64,000 nucleotides of DNA from Phyllobacterium phragmitis (GTDB lineage: Bacteria; Pseudomonadota; Alphaproteobacteria; Rhizobiales; Rhizobiaceae): contig NZ_PVBR01000003.1 of the NCBI RefSeq assembly GCF_002980495.1, positions 1-64,000 on the forward strand. The letters run 5' to 3'. The notes under the pieces were generated by a model that worked only from the letters and a program-made list of their open reading frames with translations, ran no database searches and was not told the DNA's origin. Shown piece after piece: positions 56,569 to 64,000 of the stretch (position 1 is its first letter; each line of letters begins with the position of its first letter). A program made the position numbers and the translations under genes.

Positions 56569-57573
56569 ATGCTTGCAAGTCTTCTACCGCCCTCCCCGAT
56601 CGTGCCGACCGTCGCTTTCGACAGAGACGGCGTTCAACACGGTTTTCTGAGGCTGCCCTATAGCCGCGATGATTCCGCCTGGGGATCGGTGATGATCCCC
56701 ATCGCCATCATCCGCAACGGCAGCGGCCCGACCGCGCTGTTGACCGGGGGCAATCATGGCGATGAATATGAAGGTCCGATCGCGCTCTTCGATCTCGCCC
56801 GCACGCTCGACCCACAGGATGTGAACGGCACCGTGATCATCGTCCCGGCGATGAACTATCCGGCATTTCGGGCGGGAACACGCATATCGCCCATCGACAA
56901 GGGCAATCTCAACCGCAGCTTTCCCGGAAGCCCCGACGGGACCGTAACGCACAAGATCGCGGATTATTTCACCCGCGAATTGCTGCCGCGCGCCGATATC
57001 GTGCTCGACTTCCATTCAGGCGGCAAGACACTGGATTTCGTGCCGTTCGCGGCAGCGCATATCCTTGCCGACAAGAGCCAGGAGGCTCGCGCCTTCGAGG
57101 CCGTGAAGGCGTTTTCTGCCCCATGGTCGATGCGGATGCTCGAGATCGATGCGGTCGGCATGTACGACACGATCGCGGAAGACCTCGGCAAGATCTTCGT
57201 CACCACGGAACTTGGCGGCGGCGGTACGGCACGCGCCGAAACCATCGCCATCGCCAAGCGCGGCGTGATGAACGTACTGCGCCATTCCGGGATTGTTTCC
57301 GGCGAGGTCGAGCATCGGGAGACGCAATGGCTCGACATGCCATCGGGCGATTGCTTCGCCTTTGCCGAAGACGAAGGCATGATCGAGACGATGGCCGATC
57401 TGGGCGACCCTGTGTCAAAAGGCCAGATCGTCGCGCGCATCCATCCGATCGGCCGCACCGGCACGGCGCCGGCGGAAATCCATGCCAATATGGACGGCAT
57501 CCTCGCCGCGCGCCATTTCCCCGGACTGGTCAAGCCGGGCGATTGCGTGGCGGTGGCCGGCGTCGTTGGATAA
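56569..57573 (+). CDS. doeB: N-alpha-acetyl-L-2,4-diaminobutyrate deacetylase
   Basis: A 334-residue zinc hydrolase of the succinylglutamate desuccinylase/aspartoacylase (M14-like) family, DoeB or EutE. The zinc site is seen in TGGNHGDEYEGPIAL (His and Glu) and DFHSGG (His). It releases acetate and diaminobutyrate, the substrate of the DoeD transaminase encoded on the other side of enuR. It is the last gene of the plus-strand operon. Confidence 0.93.
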   Translation: MLASLLPPSPIVPTVAFDRDGVQHGFLRLPYSRDDSAWGSVMIPIAIIRNGSGPTALLTGGNHGDEYEGPIALFDLARTLDPQDVNGTVIIVPAMNYPAFRAGTRISPIDKGNLNRSFPGSPDGTVTHKIADYFTRELLPRADIVLDFHSGGKTLDFVPFAAAHILADKSQEARAFEAVKAFSAPWSMRMLEIDAVGMYDTIAEDLGKIFVTTELGGGGTARAETIAIAKRGVMNVLRHSGIVSGEVEHRETQWLDMPSGDCFAFAEDEGMIETMADLGDPVSKGQIVARIHPIGRTGTAPAEIHANMDGILAARHFPGLVKPGDCVAVAGVVG

Positions 57574-57623
57574 TCAAGGGCGGATGGGTCCGAGAGGGCT
57601 GCCGATCAGCTTCGGCGACCCTC

Positions 57624-58040
57624 TTACTTCTCCTGCTCCGGGCAAAATTTCAACACGACCGGCTTGCCCGGCTTGCTGCCGAGCACCTGACATGAGCCAT
57701 TGGCGCAAAGTGTCCAGCCACCGACGGTCGCCCCCGATGCCGCAAGGCTGACGGAGGGACGCGGCGGTATGTCGGGCCTGTATCGCCACCAGCCATCTTT
57801 CAGGACAGCATTTTCGGGTGGATCCATTCCGGCGCCGGAACCCTTGATCCTCGCCTCGACGATCTGCAGCCCCTGCGGGGTGACGAGCCAATCCTCCTGC
57901 CATGGGATCTTCTCGACGCTGTGCGTCCATGACAGCATGAAGGCGGCGGTGGCGATCCTTGTCACCGCCCCGCCCGCCAGGATGCACAGGCTCACGGCTG
58001 CGAGCCGAGCGGCGCGACCGTCTGTCTCGTGCGCCACCAA
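57624..58040 (-). CDS. DUF1850 protein, TRAP transporter accessory
   Basis: A 138-residue protein with one N-terminal hydrophobic segment (about 12-36) and the DUF1850 core MLSWTHSVEKIPWQEDW, LKDGWWRYRPDIPPRP. DUF1850 genes typically sit beside TAXI-type TRAP transporters; function unknown. It uses TTG (58040) or GTG (58037) as start inside the end of the permease gene, overlapping by about 49 bases, with no clear ribosome site; the exact start is uncertain. Confidence 0.75.
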   Translation of the reverse strand: MVAHETDGRAARLAAVSLCILAGGAVTRIATAAFMLSWTHSVEKIPWQEDWLVTPQGLQIVEARIKGSGAGMDPPENAVLKDGWWRYRPDIPPRPSVSLAASGATVGGWTLCANGSCQVLGSKPGKPVVLKFCPEQEK

Positions 58041-60106
58041 TGCCAGGCGATGAAGAGCACGCAGCCCGCGATACCGATCTCATCGGTAAGCGGCAGTGCG
58101 GCGATCATCAATGCGGCGGCTGCGAAGGCCCACAGGCGCTCCCACCATGTCAGCTTGCCGCGTAGATAACCGATCGCCGCCGCACCCCACATGACGATCG
58201 ACAGCAGCGCCTTGCCCACCATATAGATGACGGCTGGCCAGTAGCCCATTTCCGCAACGAGCGGTCCGCCATCCTGCAGCATGATAACAGGAGCATAGAC
58301 CGCCATGAACGGAACGGCGAAACCGGCCACCGCGATGCGAATGGCCTGCATGCCGATCTTCATGCCGCTTTCCCTGGCAATCGGAGCGGCAGCGAAGGCG
58401 GCAAGTGCCACGGGCGGCGTCAGGTCGGCCATGATGCCGAAATAGAACACGAACATGTGGGTCACGATCAGCGGCACGTCGAGTTGCAGCAGCGCCGGGC
58501 CGGCGATCGATGAGGTGATGATATAATTGGGGATCGTCGGGATGCCCATGCCGAGGATGAGGCAGGTGATCATCGTCAGGATGAGCGAGAGAAACAACGA
58601 GTTCTCCCCGATGGCGACGATGACGCGGGCAAAGCTCGATCCTGCCCCGGTCAGGGCCAGAACACCGATGATGATCCCGACCAATGCACAGGCGATGCCG
58701 ACGGGCAGCGCATTCTTGGCGCCTTCGCCCAGACTTTCCAAACACAGGCGCAATGTCTCACGTCCGCCGCGTATAAGGAAGTTCAAGGCCACCAGCACAC
58801 CAAGCAGGATGAGGATCAGCGTGATCCCTCGGAACTGGTAGCCCAGAACATTGAAGCTCGTGCCGAATGCTGCCGCCGACATCAGGCCGAGCGCAATCCA
58901 GAACAGGATGCGCAGCGGCATGGCGAGCCTGCCGGACACGGGCACGCCGAGGATGATCAGCGCCGTCAGGGCCAGACCGACAGTGCCGGCGAAAAGCGGC
59001 GTATAGCCTGAAAACAGCAGCCATACGAGGGCTGCGAGCGGCAGGATCAGATACCAGCGCTGCCGCAACGCACCAAGCGCGCTTGGACACTCACTTTTCG
59101 GCAGGCCTGCAAGCCCGAGGCGCCCGGCCTCCAGATGGACCATGACGAAGACGGTGATGAAGTAAAGCACGGCGGGAACGATCGCCGCCTTGACCACCTC
59201 GATATAGGGGACGTTGAGGGTTTCGGCCATGATGAAGGCGACCGCGCCCATGACCGGCGGCATGATCTGGCCACCCATCGACGACACGGCCTCGACGCCG
59301 CCGGCAAAGGCCGGGCGGAACCCGAAGCGCTTCATCAGCGGAATGGTGAAGGCGCCCGTCGTCACCACATTGGCGACGCCCGAGCCGTTGATGGTCCCCA
59401 TCAGTGCTGAGGAAAAGACCGAGACCTTGGCCGGACCGCCCTTGGTGTGACCAACGGTTCCAAGCGCCACATCGGTGAAAAGCTGGATCATGCCGGCGCG
59501 CTCCAGAAACGCGCCGAAGAGGATGAAGAGGAAGATATAGCTCGACGACACATAAATCGGCGTGCCGTATATGCCTTCCGTGCCGAGATAAAGCGCCTCG
59601 ACGACCTGCGAAAAATCATAACCCCGATGATTGAGCGGGCTTGGCAGATACTGGCCGAACAGGCCATAGGACAGGAATATCGCGCAGATGACCGGCAGCG
59701 CCCAACCCATCATGCGCTGGCCGGCAATGAAAACCAGCGCGGTAACCAGCACGCCGGCGACGAGATCGGCCGTGCTCGGATCGCCGGCCCGCAAGATGAG
59801 GTCCGCATAAAAGACCCAGTGATAGAGGCTGAGCACGAAGGCAAGCACCGCCAAAGCCCACCAGAAGGCCGACCGCGCGCCGGTGGCCGTCCGGGAATTG
59901 GCGTAAAGCCCGAAGAGCAGCAGCATCAGGAAGCCGACATGGACCGACCGGACGACCTGGCTTGGAAGCGGCGAATAGGCTGCCGTCCACAGCTGGAATG
60001 CGGAAAAAGCAACCGCAATGCCAAAAAGGAGGCGCGCGGCAGTGCCTGCACCCCAGCCTGGAATATGTTCAGCGGCCTCCGCAGCCGTCCGTTCGCTTGA
60101 AGACAT
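57992..60106 (-). CDS. TRAP transporter fused permease (4TM/12TM)
   Basis: A 704-residue membrane protein combining the small (DctQ-like) and large (DctM-like) TRAP permease parts, as in TAXI-type systems. Typical DctM motifs are GTINGSGVANVVTTGAFTIPL, GGQIMPPVMGAVAFIMAE and CLILGMGIPTIPNYII. It uses ion gradients to import a substrate delivered by the TAXI binding protein encoded upstream. Related systems carry glutamate, C4-dicarboxylates or other acids; the substrate is unknown here. Confidence 0.92.
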   Translation of the reverse strand: MSSSERTAAEAAEHIPGWGAGTAARLLFGIAVAFSAFQLWTAAYSPLPSQVVRSVHVGFLMLLLFGLYANSRTATGARSAFWWALAVLAFVLSLYHWVFYADLILRAGDPSTADLVAGVLVTALVFIAGQRMMGWALPVICAIFLSYGLFGQYLPSPLNHRGYDFSQVVEALYLGTEGIYGTPIYVSSSYIFLFILFGAFLERAGMIQLFTDVALGTVGHTKGGPAKVSVFSSALMGTINGSGVANVVTTGAFTIPLMKRFGFRPAFAGGVEAVSSMGGQIMPPVMGAVAFIMAETLNVPYIEVVKAAIVPAVLYFITVFVMVHLEAGRLGLAGLPKSECPSALGALRQRWYLILPLAALVWLLFSGYTPLFAGTVGLALTALIILGVPVSGRLAMPLRILFWIALGLMSAAAFGTSFNVLGYQFRGITLILILLGVLVALNFLIRGGRETLRLCLESLGEGAKNALPVGIACALVGIIIGVLALTGAGSSFARVIVAIGENSLFLSLILTMITCLILGMGIPTIPNYIITSSIAGPALLQLDVPLIVTHMFVFYFGIMADLTPPVALAAFAAAPIARESGMKIGMQAIRIAVAGFAVPFMAVYAPVIMLQDGGPLVAEMGYWPAVIYMVGKALLSIVMWGAAAIGYLRGKLTWWERLWAFAAAALMIAALPLTDEIGIAGCVLFIAWHWWRTRQTVAPLGSQP

Positions 60107-60153
60107 CAGCGGCGCTCTCTACAAAGACTGTCTATCGTTTGGTCGGAAAAGCC

Positions 60154-60176
60154 AAAGGCGGGGAATCCCCGCCTTT
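60154..60176. other. Strong hairpin between the TAXI protein and permease genes
   Basis: AAAGGCGGGG-AAT-CCCCGCCTTT is a perfect 10-base-pair stem with a three-base loop, 11 bases after the binding-protein stop. It may partially end transcription (U-rich TTT in the stem and TTTGGCTTTT after it on the minus strand) or protect the upstream mRNA. Confidence 0.75.
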
Positions 60177-60187
60177 GCGCTACGGGA

Positions 60188-61141
60188 TCACTCGATCCCC
60201 TTTTCCTTGAAATAACGTTCAGCCCCCGGATGCAACGGAGCCGGCGAGACGATGGAATTCTTGTCGAGCTTGATCATCTTCGCCGCCGAATGGGCAGCGG
60301 CAAGCTGGTCGAGATTCTCATAGAACCGCTTGGTCATCTGATAGACCAGTTCTTCGTCAAGATCTTCGCGCGTCACGAGATAATTGATGACGGTCGCGGT
60401 CGGAACATCCGCGTCCTGGCCCTGATAGGTGCCGGCGGGGATGGTATTGGCCACGTAGGGAGCGCCGATCTTGTTGACGATTTCGGCAGGAACCTCGACG
60501 ACCGTGATAGCGACCGAATTGGCGAGGTCACGCAGGGACGCCACGCCCAGGCCCGCCGATTGCAGCGTTGCGTCAAGCTGACGGTTCTTCATCAATTCAA
60601 CGGATTCGGCAAAAGGCAGATATTCGACCTTCCCCAGATCCTCATAGCTCAGACCGGCTGCCGCGAGAATGGTGCGCGCATTGAGCTCCGTGCCTGACTT
60701 CGGTGCGCCGACCGAAAGGCGTTTGCCCTTGAGATCCGCAAGGGTCTTGATGCCGGACTCCTTGGACGCGACGATCTGGACATAGTTCGGATAGATCGCG
60801 GCGACGGTGCGCAATTTGTCCAGTTTCTTGCTGAAACCCGCTTCCGTATTGCCTTCCCAGGCGTCGCGCAGTGAATCGCCGAGCGTGAAGGCGATCTCGC
60901 CGCGGCCGCTATTGATCAGGTTGAGGTTCTCGATCGATGCCTTCGTCGACTGAACCGATGGACGCGCATCGGGAATGTCGGCATAGATCTTCTCCATGGC
61001 GACACCGAGCGGATAATAGACGCCGCTCGTTCCGCCCGTCAGGATATTGATGAAGTCCTGCGATTTCGCCGCGACCGCGCCAAACCCGATCGACAAGGCC
61101 GCCGTCGCGGCTATCAGCAGTTTGCTTTTTATCCCATGCAT
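60188..61141 (-). CDS. TAXI-family TRAP transporter solute-binding protein
   Basis: A 317-residue periplasmic protein with a signal peptide (MHGIKSKLLIAATAALSIGF..AKS). The TAXI signature is clear (FINILTGGTSGVYYPLGVAM, then QSTKASIENLNLINSGRGEIAF). It delivers an organic acid or amino acid to the fused TRAP permease that follows. Ligand unknown. Confidence 0.92.
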   Translation of the reverse strand: MHGIKSKLLIAATAALSIGFGAVAAKSQDFINILTGGTSGVYYPLGVAMEKIYADIPDARPSVQSTKASIENLNLINSGRGEIAFTLGDSLRDAWEGNTEAGFSKKLDKLRTVAAIYPNYVQIVASKESGIKTLADLKGKRLSVGAPKSGTELNARTILAAAGLSYEDLGKVEYLPFAESVELMKNRQLDATLQSAGLGVASLRDLANSVAITVVEVPAEIVNKIGAPYVANTIPAGTYQGQDADVPTATVINYLVTREDLDEELVYQMTKRFYENLDQLAAAHSAAKMIKLDKNSIVSPAPLHPGAERYFKEKGIE

Positions 61142-61230
61142 ATGAATAAACCTCCCTTTTCAATGTCCCATCGATCGCCTGCACGATCTCCTTATTTCAA
61201 TTAGTTCGCCATCAAGCAGGAATGCAACCA

Positions 61231-61362
61231 TTAATGCATTTTTTCCAAGCTGTCGTGCCAGTGATGCCGGCGCCACTGACATTGCCCAGCGAGAAAACCT
61301 GAAAAGCAGCCGACGAACGCCAGACCGATAGCGAAGGGAAGCAGGAAGGCGATACTGGACAT
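61231..61362 (-). CDS. Possible 43-residue single-span membrane protein
   Basis: A minus-strand frame from ATG at 61362 to TAA at 61231 encodes MSSIAFLLPFAIGLAFVGCF followed by SGFLAGQ and a basic/histidine-rich tail. The first 27 residues could form one membrane helix. No ribosome site is visible, and the frame lies in the promoter gap before the TAXI gene, so it may be chance. Confidence 0.28.
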   Translation of the reverse strand: MSSIAFLLPFAIGLAFVGCFSGFLAGQCQWRRHHWHDSLEKMH

Positions 61363-61435
61363 AAAACGCGGCCCGTGAACCCGCCTGCCTGGCAAACGCG
61401 TCAGGCTGCGGATGGTGGAGGCAAATCGGAAGAAA

Positions 61436-62143
61436 TCACACGACGCGGGTGTGTATCTCGCCGACCCCGTCTATGCCGCCATCGATCCTGTCGCCGCGCA
61501 CCACCGCGCCGACACCGGCGGGCGTGCCGGCGAAGATCAGGTCGCCCCCCTGAAGCGCGAAGAGCCCCGAGAGATAGGAAATCATCTCCGGCACTTTCCA
61601 GATCATCTGGTTGAGATCGCCGCTCTGGCGCATCTGGTCGTTCACCTTGACCCAGATGGCGCCGGCGGTCGGGTGACCGATCTTCGAAGCCGGTATCAGC
61701 GGCGTGCAGGGCGCCGACGCCTCGAACGATTTGCCGGTTTCCCAGGGACGGCCGAGCTTCTTGGCCTCGCCCTGCAGATCGCGCCTGGTCATATCGAGGC
61801 CGACGCCATAGCCATAGACATGCTCCAATGCCTTTTCGACCGGAATGTCGATGCCGCCCTTGTTCAGCGCCACGACCAGTTCGATTTCGTGATGCACATC
61901 GCTGGTCTGCGAAGGATAGGGAAAATCCTCGCCTGAAAGCAGCAGCGCATCGGGGTTCTTCTGGAAGAAAAACGGCGGCTCACGGTTCGGATCATGACCC
62001 ATTTCGATGGCGTGGTCGGCAAAATTGCGGCCGACGCAATAGATGCGGTGAACCGGAAACAACGCATCGCTCCCCGAGACCGGCAGGGTCGGAATGGGCA
62101 ATGGCGCAAAGAGGTATTTTTCTCCAGAGGTATGCACGTTCAT
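61436..62143 (-). CDS. Fumarylacetoacetate hydrolase (FAH) family protein
   Basis: A 235-residue hydrolase/decarboxylase of the FAH family. The motif order is IYCVGRNFADHAIEMG, PFFFQKNPDALL, the metal site DVHHEIELVVAL with GYGVGLDMTRRDLQ, and the closing DLIFAGTPAGVG. Family members cleave fumarylpyruvate, acylpyruvates or related beta-diketo acids, or decarboxylate oxaloacetate. It overlaps the permease gene by one base (TAATG), so it probably acts on the imported compound. Confidence 0.88.
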   Translation of the reverse strand: MNVHTSGEKYLFAPLPIPTLPVSGSDALFPVHRIYCVGRNFADHAIEMGHDPNREPPFFFQKNPDALLLSGEDFPYPSQTSDVHHEIELVVALNKGGIDIPVEKALEHVYGYGVGLDMTRRDLQGEAKKLGRPWETGKSFEASAPCTPLIPASKIGHPTAGAIWVKVNDQMRQSGDLNQMIWKVPEMISYLSGLFALQGGDLIFAGTPAGVGAVVRGDRIDGGIDGVGEIHTRVV

Positions 62144-62895
62144 TATCTTTCTCCAGCATAATATTCGACACGTTTTTCGAAGAGTTCTATCAGCGCGGAC
62201 AGCAGCATCGCCGCCACGAAAAGGATCATGGTCAGGGCCCAGAAGCTTTCCATTTCAAAGCTGCGGGAAAAGAGCTCGAACAGTTCTCCATAGCCGATGA
62301 TCGATACCAGTATCTGGCCGATGACAACGCCTTTGACCCCACGGATCAATCCGATGCGGATGCCCGCCAGGATTTCCGGCAAGGCCGAAAGCAGGATGAT
62401 CTTGGTGAAGAGCGTCCAGCCATTCGCGCCGTAACTGCGCCCCATTTCGATGAGCGATTGCGGCACCTGCGTGACCCCCGCCCGTGCATCGAGAACAATG
62501 ATCCACACCGCGAACAGGAAGACCGTGACGACGACCGTCGTCTCGCCGAGGCCAAAGAGGATCATCAGCACCGGAACCAGGGCCGACAGCGGCGCGCTGA
62601 CGAACATATTGACCCACAGGCCCATCAGATTGTCGACGGCCTTGAAGCGGCCCATGAGAATGCCGAGCGGCACGCCGATGCCGATTGCCAGCGTCATGCC
62701 GAGGGCGAAGCTGCGCAGCGTGATCATCGAGGCGGCCTGCCAGGACCCGGTCTGCACCAGATGCACCCCCGCCTCGAATATCCCGCTCAGCGGCGGGATC
62801 AGGAAGATCAGGTCGAGCCGGCCGACGATTTCCCAGAGCAGTCCCCATACGATGAGCGACGCCATCATCGGGATGCGATATCCGAACAGTGTCAT
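62143..62895 (-). CDS. ABC transporter permease, SsuC/TauC family
   Basis: A 250-residue inner-membrane permease with about six segments and the family EAA loop (MGRSYGANGWTLFTKIILLSALPEILAGIRIGL). It lies between the ATPase gene and the FAH gene. A second permease of the same family precedes the ATPase, giving a heteromeric channel. Confidence 0.9.
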   Translation of the reverse strand: MTLFGYRIPMMASLIVWGLLWEIVGRLDLIFLIPPLSGIFEAGVHLVQTGSWQAASMITLRSFALGMTLAIGIGVPLGILMGRFKAVDNLMGLWVNMFVSAPLSALVPVLMILFGLGETTVVVTVFLFAVWIIVLDARAGVTQVPQSLIEMGRSYGANGWTLFTKIILLSALPEILAGIRIGLIRGVKGVVIGQILVSIIGYGELFELFSRSFEMESFWALTMILFVAAMLLSALIELFEKRVEYYAGER

Positions 62896-62904
62896 TGCCC
62901 CACC

Positions 62905-63711
62905 TCAATCCGCATATTGCCTGAGCCCGTCCCAGATTTCCTCGACAGTGTCGAGATAGGCTGGTGCGCGGCGAATGTCATCCGGCGAGGCGCTTCGATC
63001 GATAGCGGGATCGATCACCTGCGATACCCGTCCGGGACGCGGCGATAGCAACACGATGCGGTCGGAGACATAGACGGCCTCCTCGATCGAATGGGTAACG
63101 AAGATGAAGGTCTTCTTCTCGAGATCGACCAACCGGAGCAGATCCTCCTGAAACTTGCGGCGGTTCTGCTCGTCGACAGCCGAGAACGGCTCGTCGAGAA
63201 GCAGCACATCGGCATTGACGGCAAAGGCGCGGGCAATGCCGACGCGCTGGCGCATACCGCCGGAGAGTTCATGCGGATATTTGTCCTCGAAACCGGTAAG
63301 GCTCACCTTTTCGATATATTGCATTGCCACCCGCTTGCGCTCGGCGGCGCTCACGCCGCGCAGTTCGAGACCGAAGGCGACATTGCGCATCACGGTCGCC
63401 CAGGGCATCAGGGCGAAATCCTGGAAGACGAAGGCACGCTCTGGCCCGGGGCCGGTGACGACCCGGCCATTGACGCGGACTTCCCCGGCACTGGCCGGGA
63501 TCAGCCCTGCGATGATCTTGAGCAGCGTGGTCTTGCCGCATCCCGACGGCCCCAGAAGCGTCGTCAGCTTGCCGCGCGCGAAATCCAGGTCGATATTGCG
63601 CAGCGCTTCCACGTCATTATAGGTCTTCGAAATGCCGCGGACCTGGACGACGGCATCGTCACTGGCCGCCGGAGCGCCGGCGCGGACAGGGGATTGGACA
63701 GCTTGCGGCAT
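62905..63711 (-). CDS. ABC transporter ATP-binding protein, SsuB/TauB family
   Basis: A 268-residue ATPase with Walker A GPSGCGKTT, signature LSGGMRQRV, Walker B LLLDEPFSAVD and H-loop VTHSIEEAVYVSDR. The start at 63711 (MPQAVQSPVR) is preceded by GAGGAAG-like sequence. The importer class carries nitrate, sulfonates, pyrimidine precursors or aromatic acids; the binding protein is outside the window. Confidence 0.92.
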   Translation of the reverse strand: MPQAVQSPVRAGAPAASDDAVVQVRGISKTYNDVEALRNIDLDFARGKLTTLLGPSGCGKTTLLKIIAGLIPASAGEVRVNGRVVTGPGPERAFVFQDFALMPWATVMRNVAFGLELRGVSAAERKRVAMQYIEKVSLTGFEDKYPHELSGGMRQRVGIARAFAVNADVLLLDEPFSAVDEQNRRKFQEDLLRLVDLEKKTFIFVTHSIEEAVYVSDRIVLLSPRPGRVSQVIDPAIDRSASPDDIRRAPAYLDTVEEIWDGLRQYAD

Positions 63712-63712
63712 G

Positions 63713-64000
63713 TTACCTCTTCCTCTTTTCAGGGCGCAGGAACCGGAGCTCGAAACGTTGCAGTCCGGCGAGCGTGACGGTCGAGACGACGATGATCGAC
63801 GCCACCGCGGCATACATATGCGCGTAATTGGCGACGGAACGGTGATAGGTGATCAGATCGCCGACACCCGTCGGCGTGATCAGCAGTTCGGCCAGCATGA
63901 CGCCGATGAAGCCGGCAGCGATGCCGAGCCGCAGGCCGGCGAACATCACCGGTGACGCATCGGGAATGATGATCTTGACGATCTGCTGCAGGCGCGTGCC
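63713..64000 (-). CDS. ABC transporter permease, SsuC/TauC family (5' part outside window)
   Basis: The C-terminal 95 residues of a second permease of this transporter. The EAA loop end (TRLQQIVKIIIPDASPVMFAGLRLGIAAGFIGVML) is visible, followed by one or two membrane segments. The stop lies 1 base before the ATPase start. The rest of the gene is beyond the window edge. Confidence 0.88.
   Translation of the reverse strand, partial: GTRLQQIVKIIIPDASPVMFAGLRLGIAAGFIGVMLAELLITPTGVGDLITYHRSVANYAHMYAAVASIIVVSTVTLAGLQRFELRFLRPEKRKR

Overview
The window looks like a chromosome or chromid segment from an alphaproteobacterium of the order Hyphomicrobiales (Rhizobiales), most likely near Brucella/Ochrobactrum, Phyllobacterium or Mesorhizobium. 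This rests on the GC-rich codon use, the rhizobial-style pcaDCHGB/pcaQ/pobA block, the ehuABCD-eutABC-doeAB ectoine genes in Sinorhizobium-like order, the NasS/NasT nitrate regulation, and several families of short intergenic palindromes of the kind common in this order. Species cannot be fixed from sequence reading alone. No rRNA, tRNA or CRISPR array was found.

Layout. (1) 1-11344: aromatic catabolism. The edge of an IS5-type element cuts the 3' end of pobR. Next come pobA, pcaQ, the pcaDCHGB operon (protocatechuate to beta-ketoadipate) and a five-gene branched-chain-type ABC transporter, probably for protocatechuate and probably under PcaQ. (2) 11389-13561: an ArsR/SRPBCC/small membrane protein trio and a GH25 lipoprotein. 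(3) 13730-25698: a D-apiose catabolic island with divergent oiaKX and apnO plus a ribose-type ABC importer with a DUF2291 lipoprotein, ApsD-like dehydrogenase, ApnL-like lactonase and a GntR regulator. (4) 25800-27791: a Tat-exported PhoX phosphatase.

(5) 27861-41396, minus strand: nitrate assimilation, nasT-nasS then nrtA-nrtB-nrtCD-nirB-nirD-nasA-cysG. A sigma54-like promoter and an ANTAR/terminator leader precede nrtA. nasA carries two different palindromic elements inside its reading frame. (6) 41471-43900: a decayed cystathionine-synthase-like gene, a GntR regulator and an XRE regulator. (7) 44303-57573: a complete ectoine/hydroxyectoine uptake and degradation region, with asnC-ssd-aminotransferase on the minus strand and enuR-ehuABCD-eutABC-doeAB on the plus strand. 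Repeated motifs next to enuR look like its operators. (8) 57624-64000, minus strand: a TAXI-type TRAP transporter with DUF1850, then a taurine/nitrate-type ABC transporter with an FAH-family hydrolase, running off the window end.

The content is that of a plant- or soil-associated heterotroph. Most blocks pair an importer, its regulator and a full degradation pathway: lignin-derived aromatics, the cell-wall sugar apiose, a compatible solute, and nitrate. Stable hairpins follow nearly every binding-protein gene, and mobile palindromes sit in several operons.
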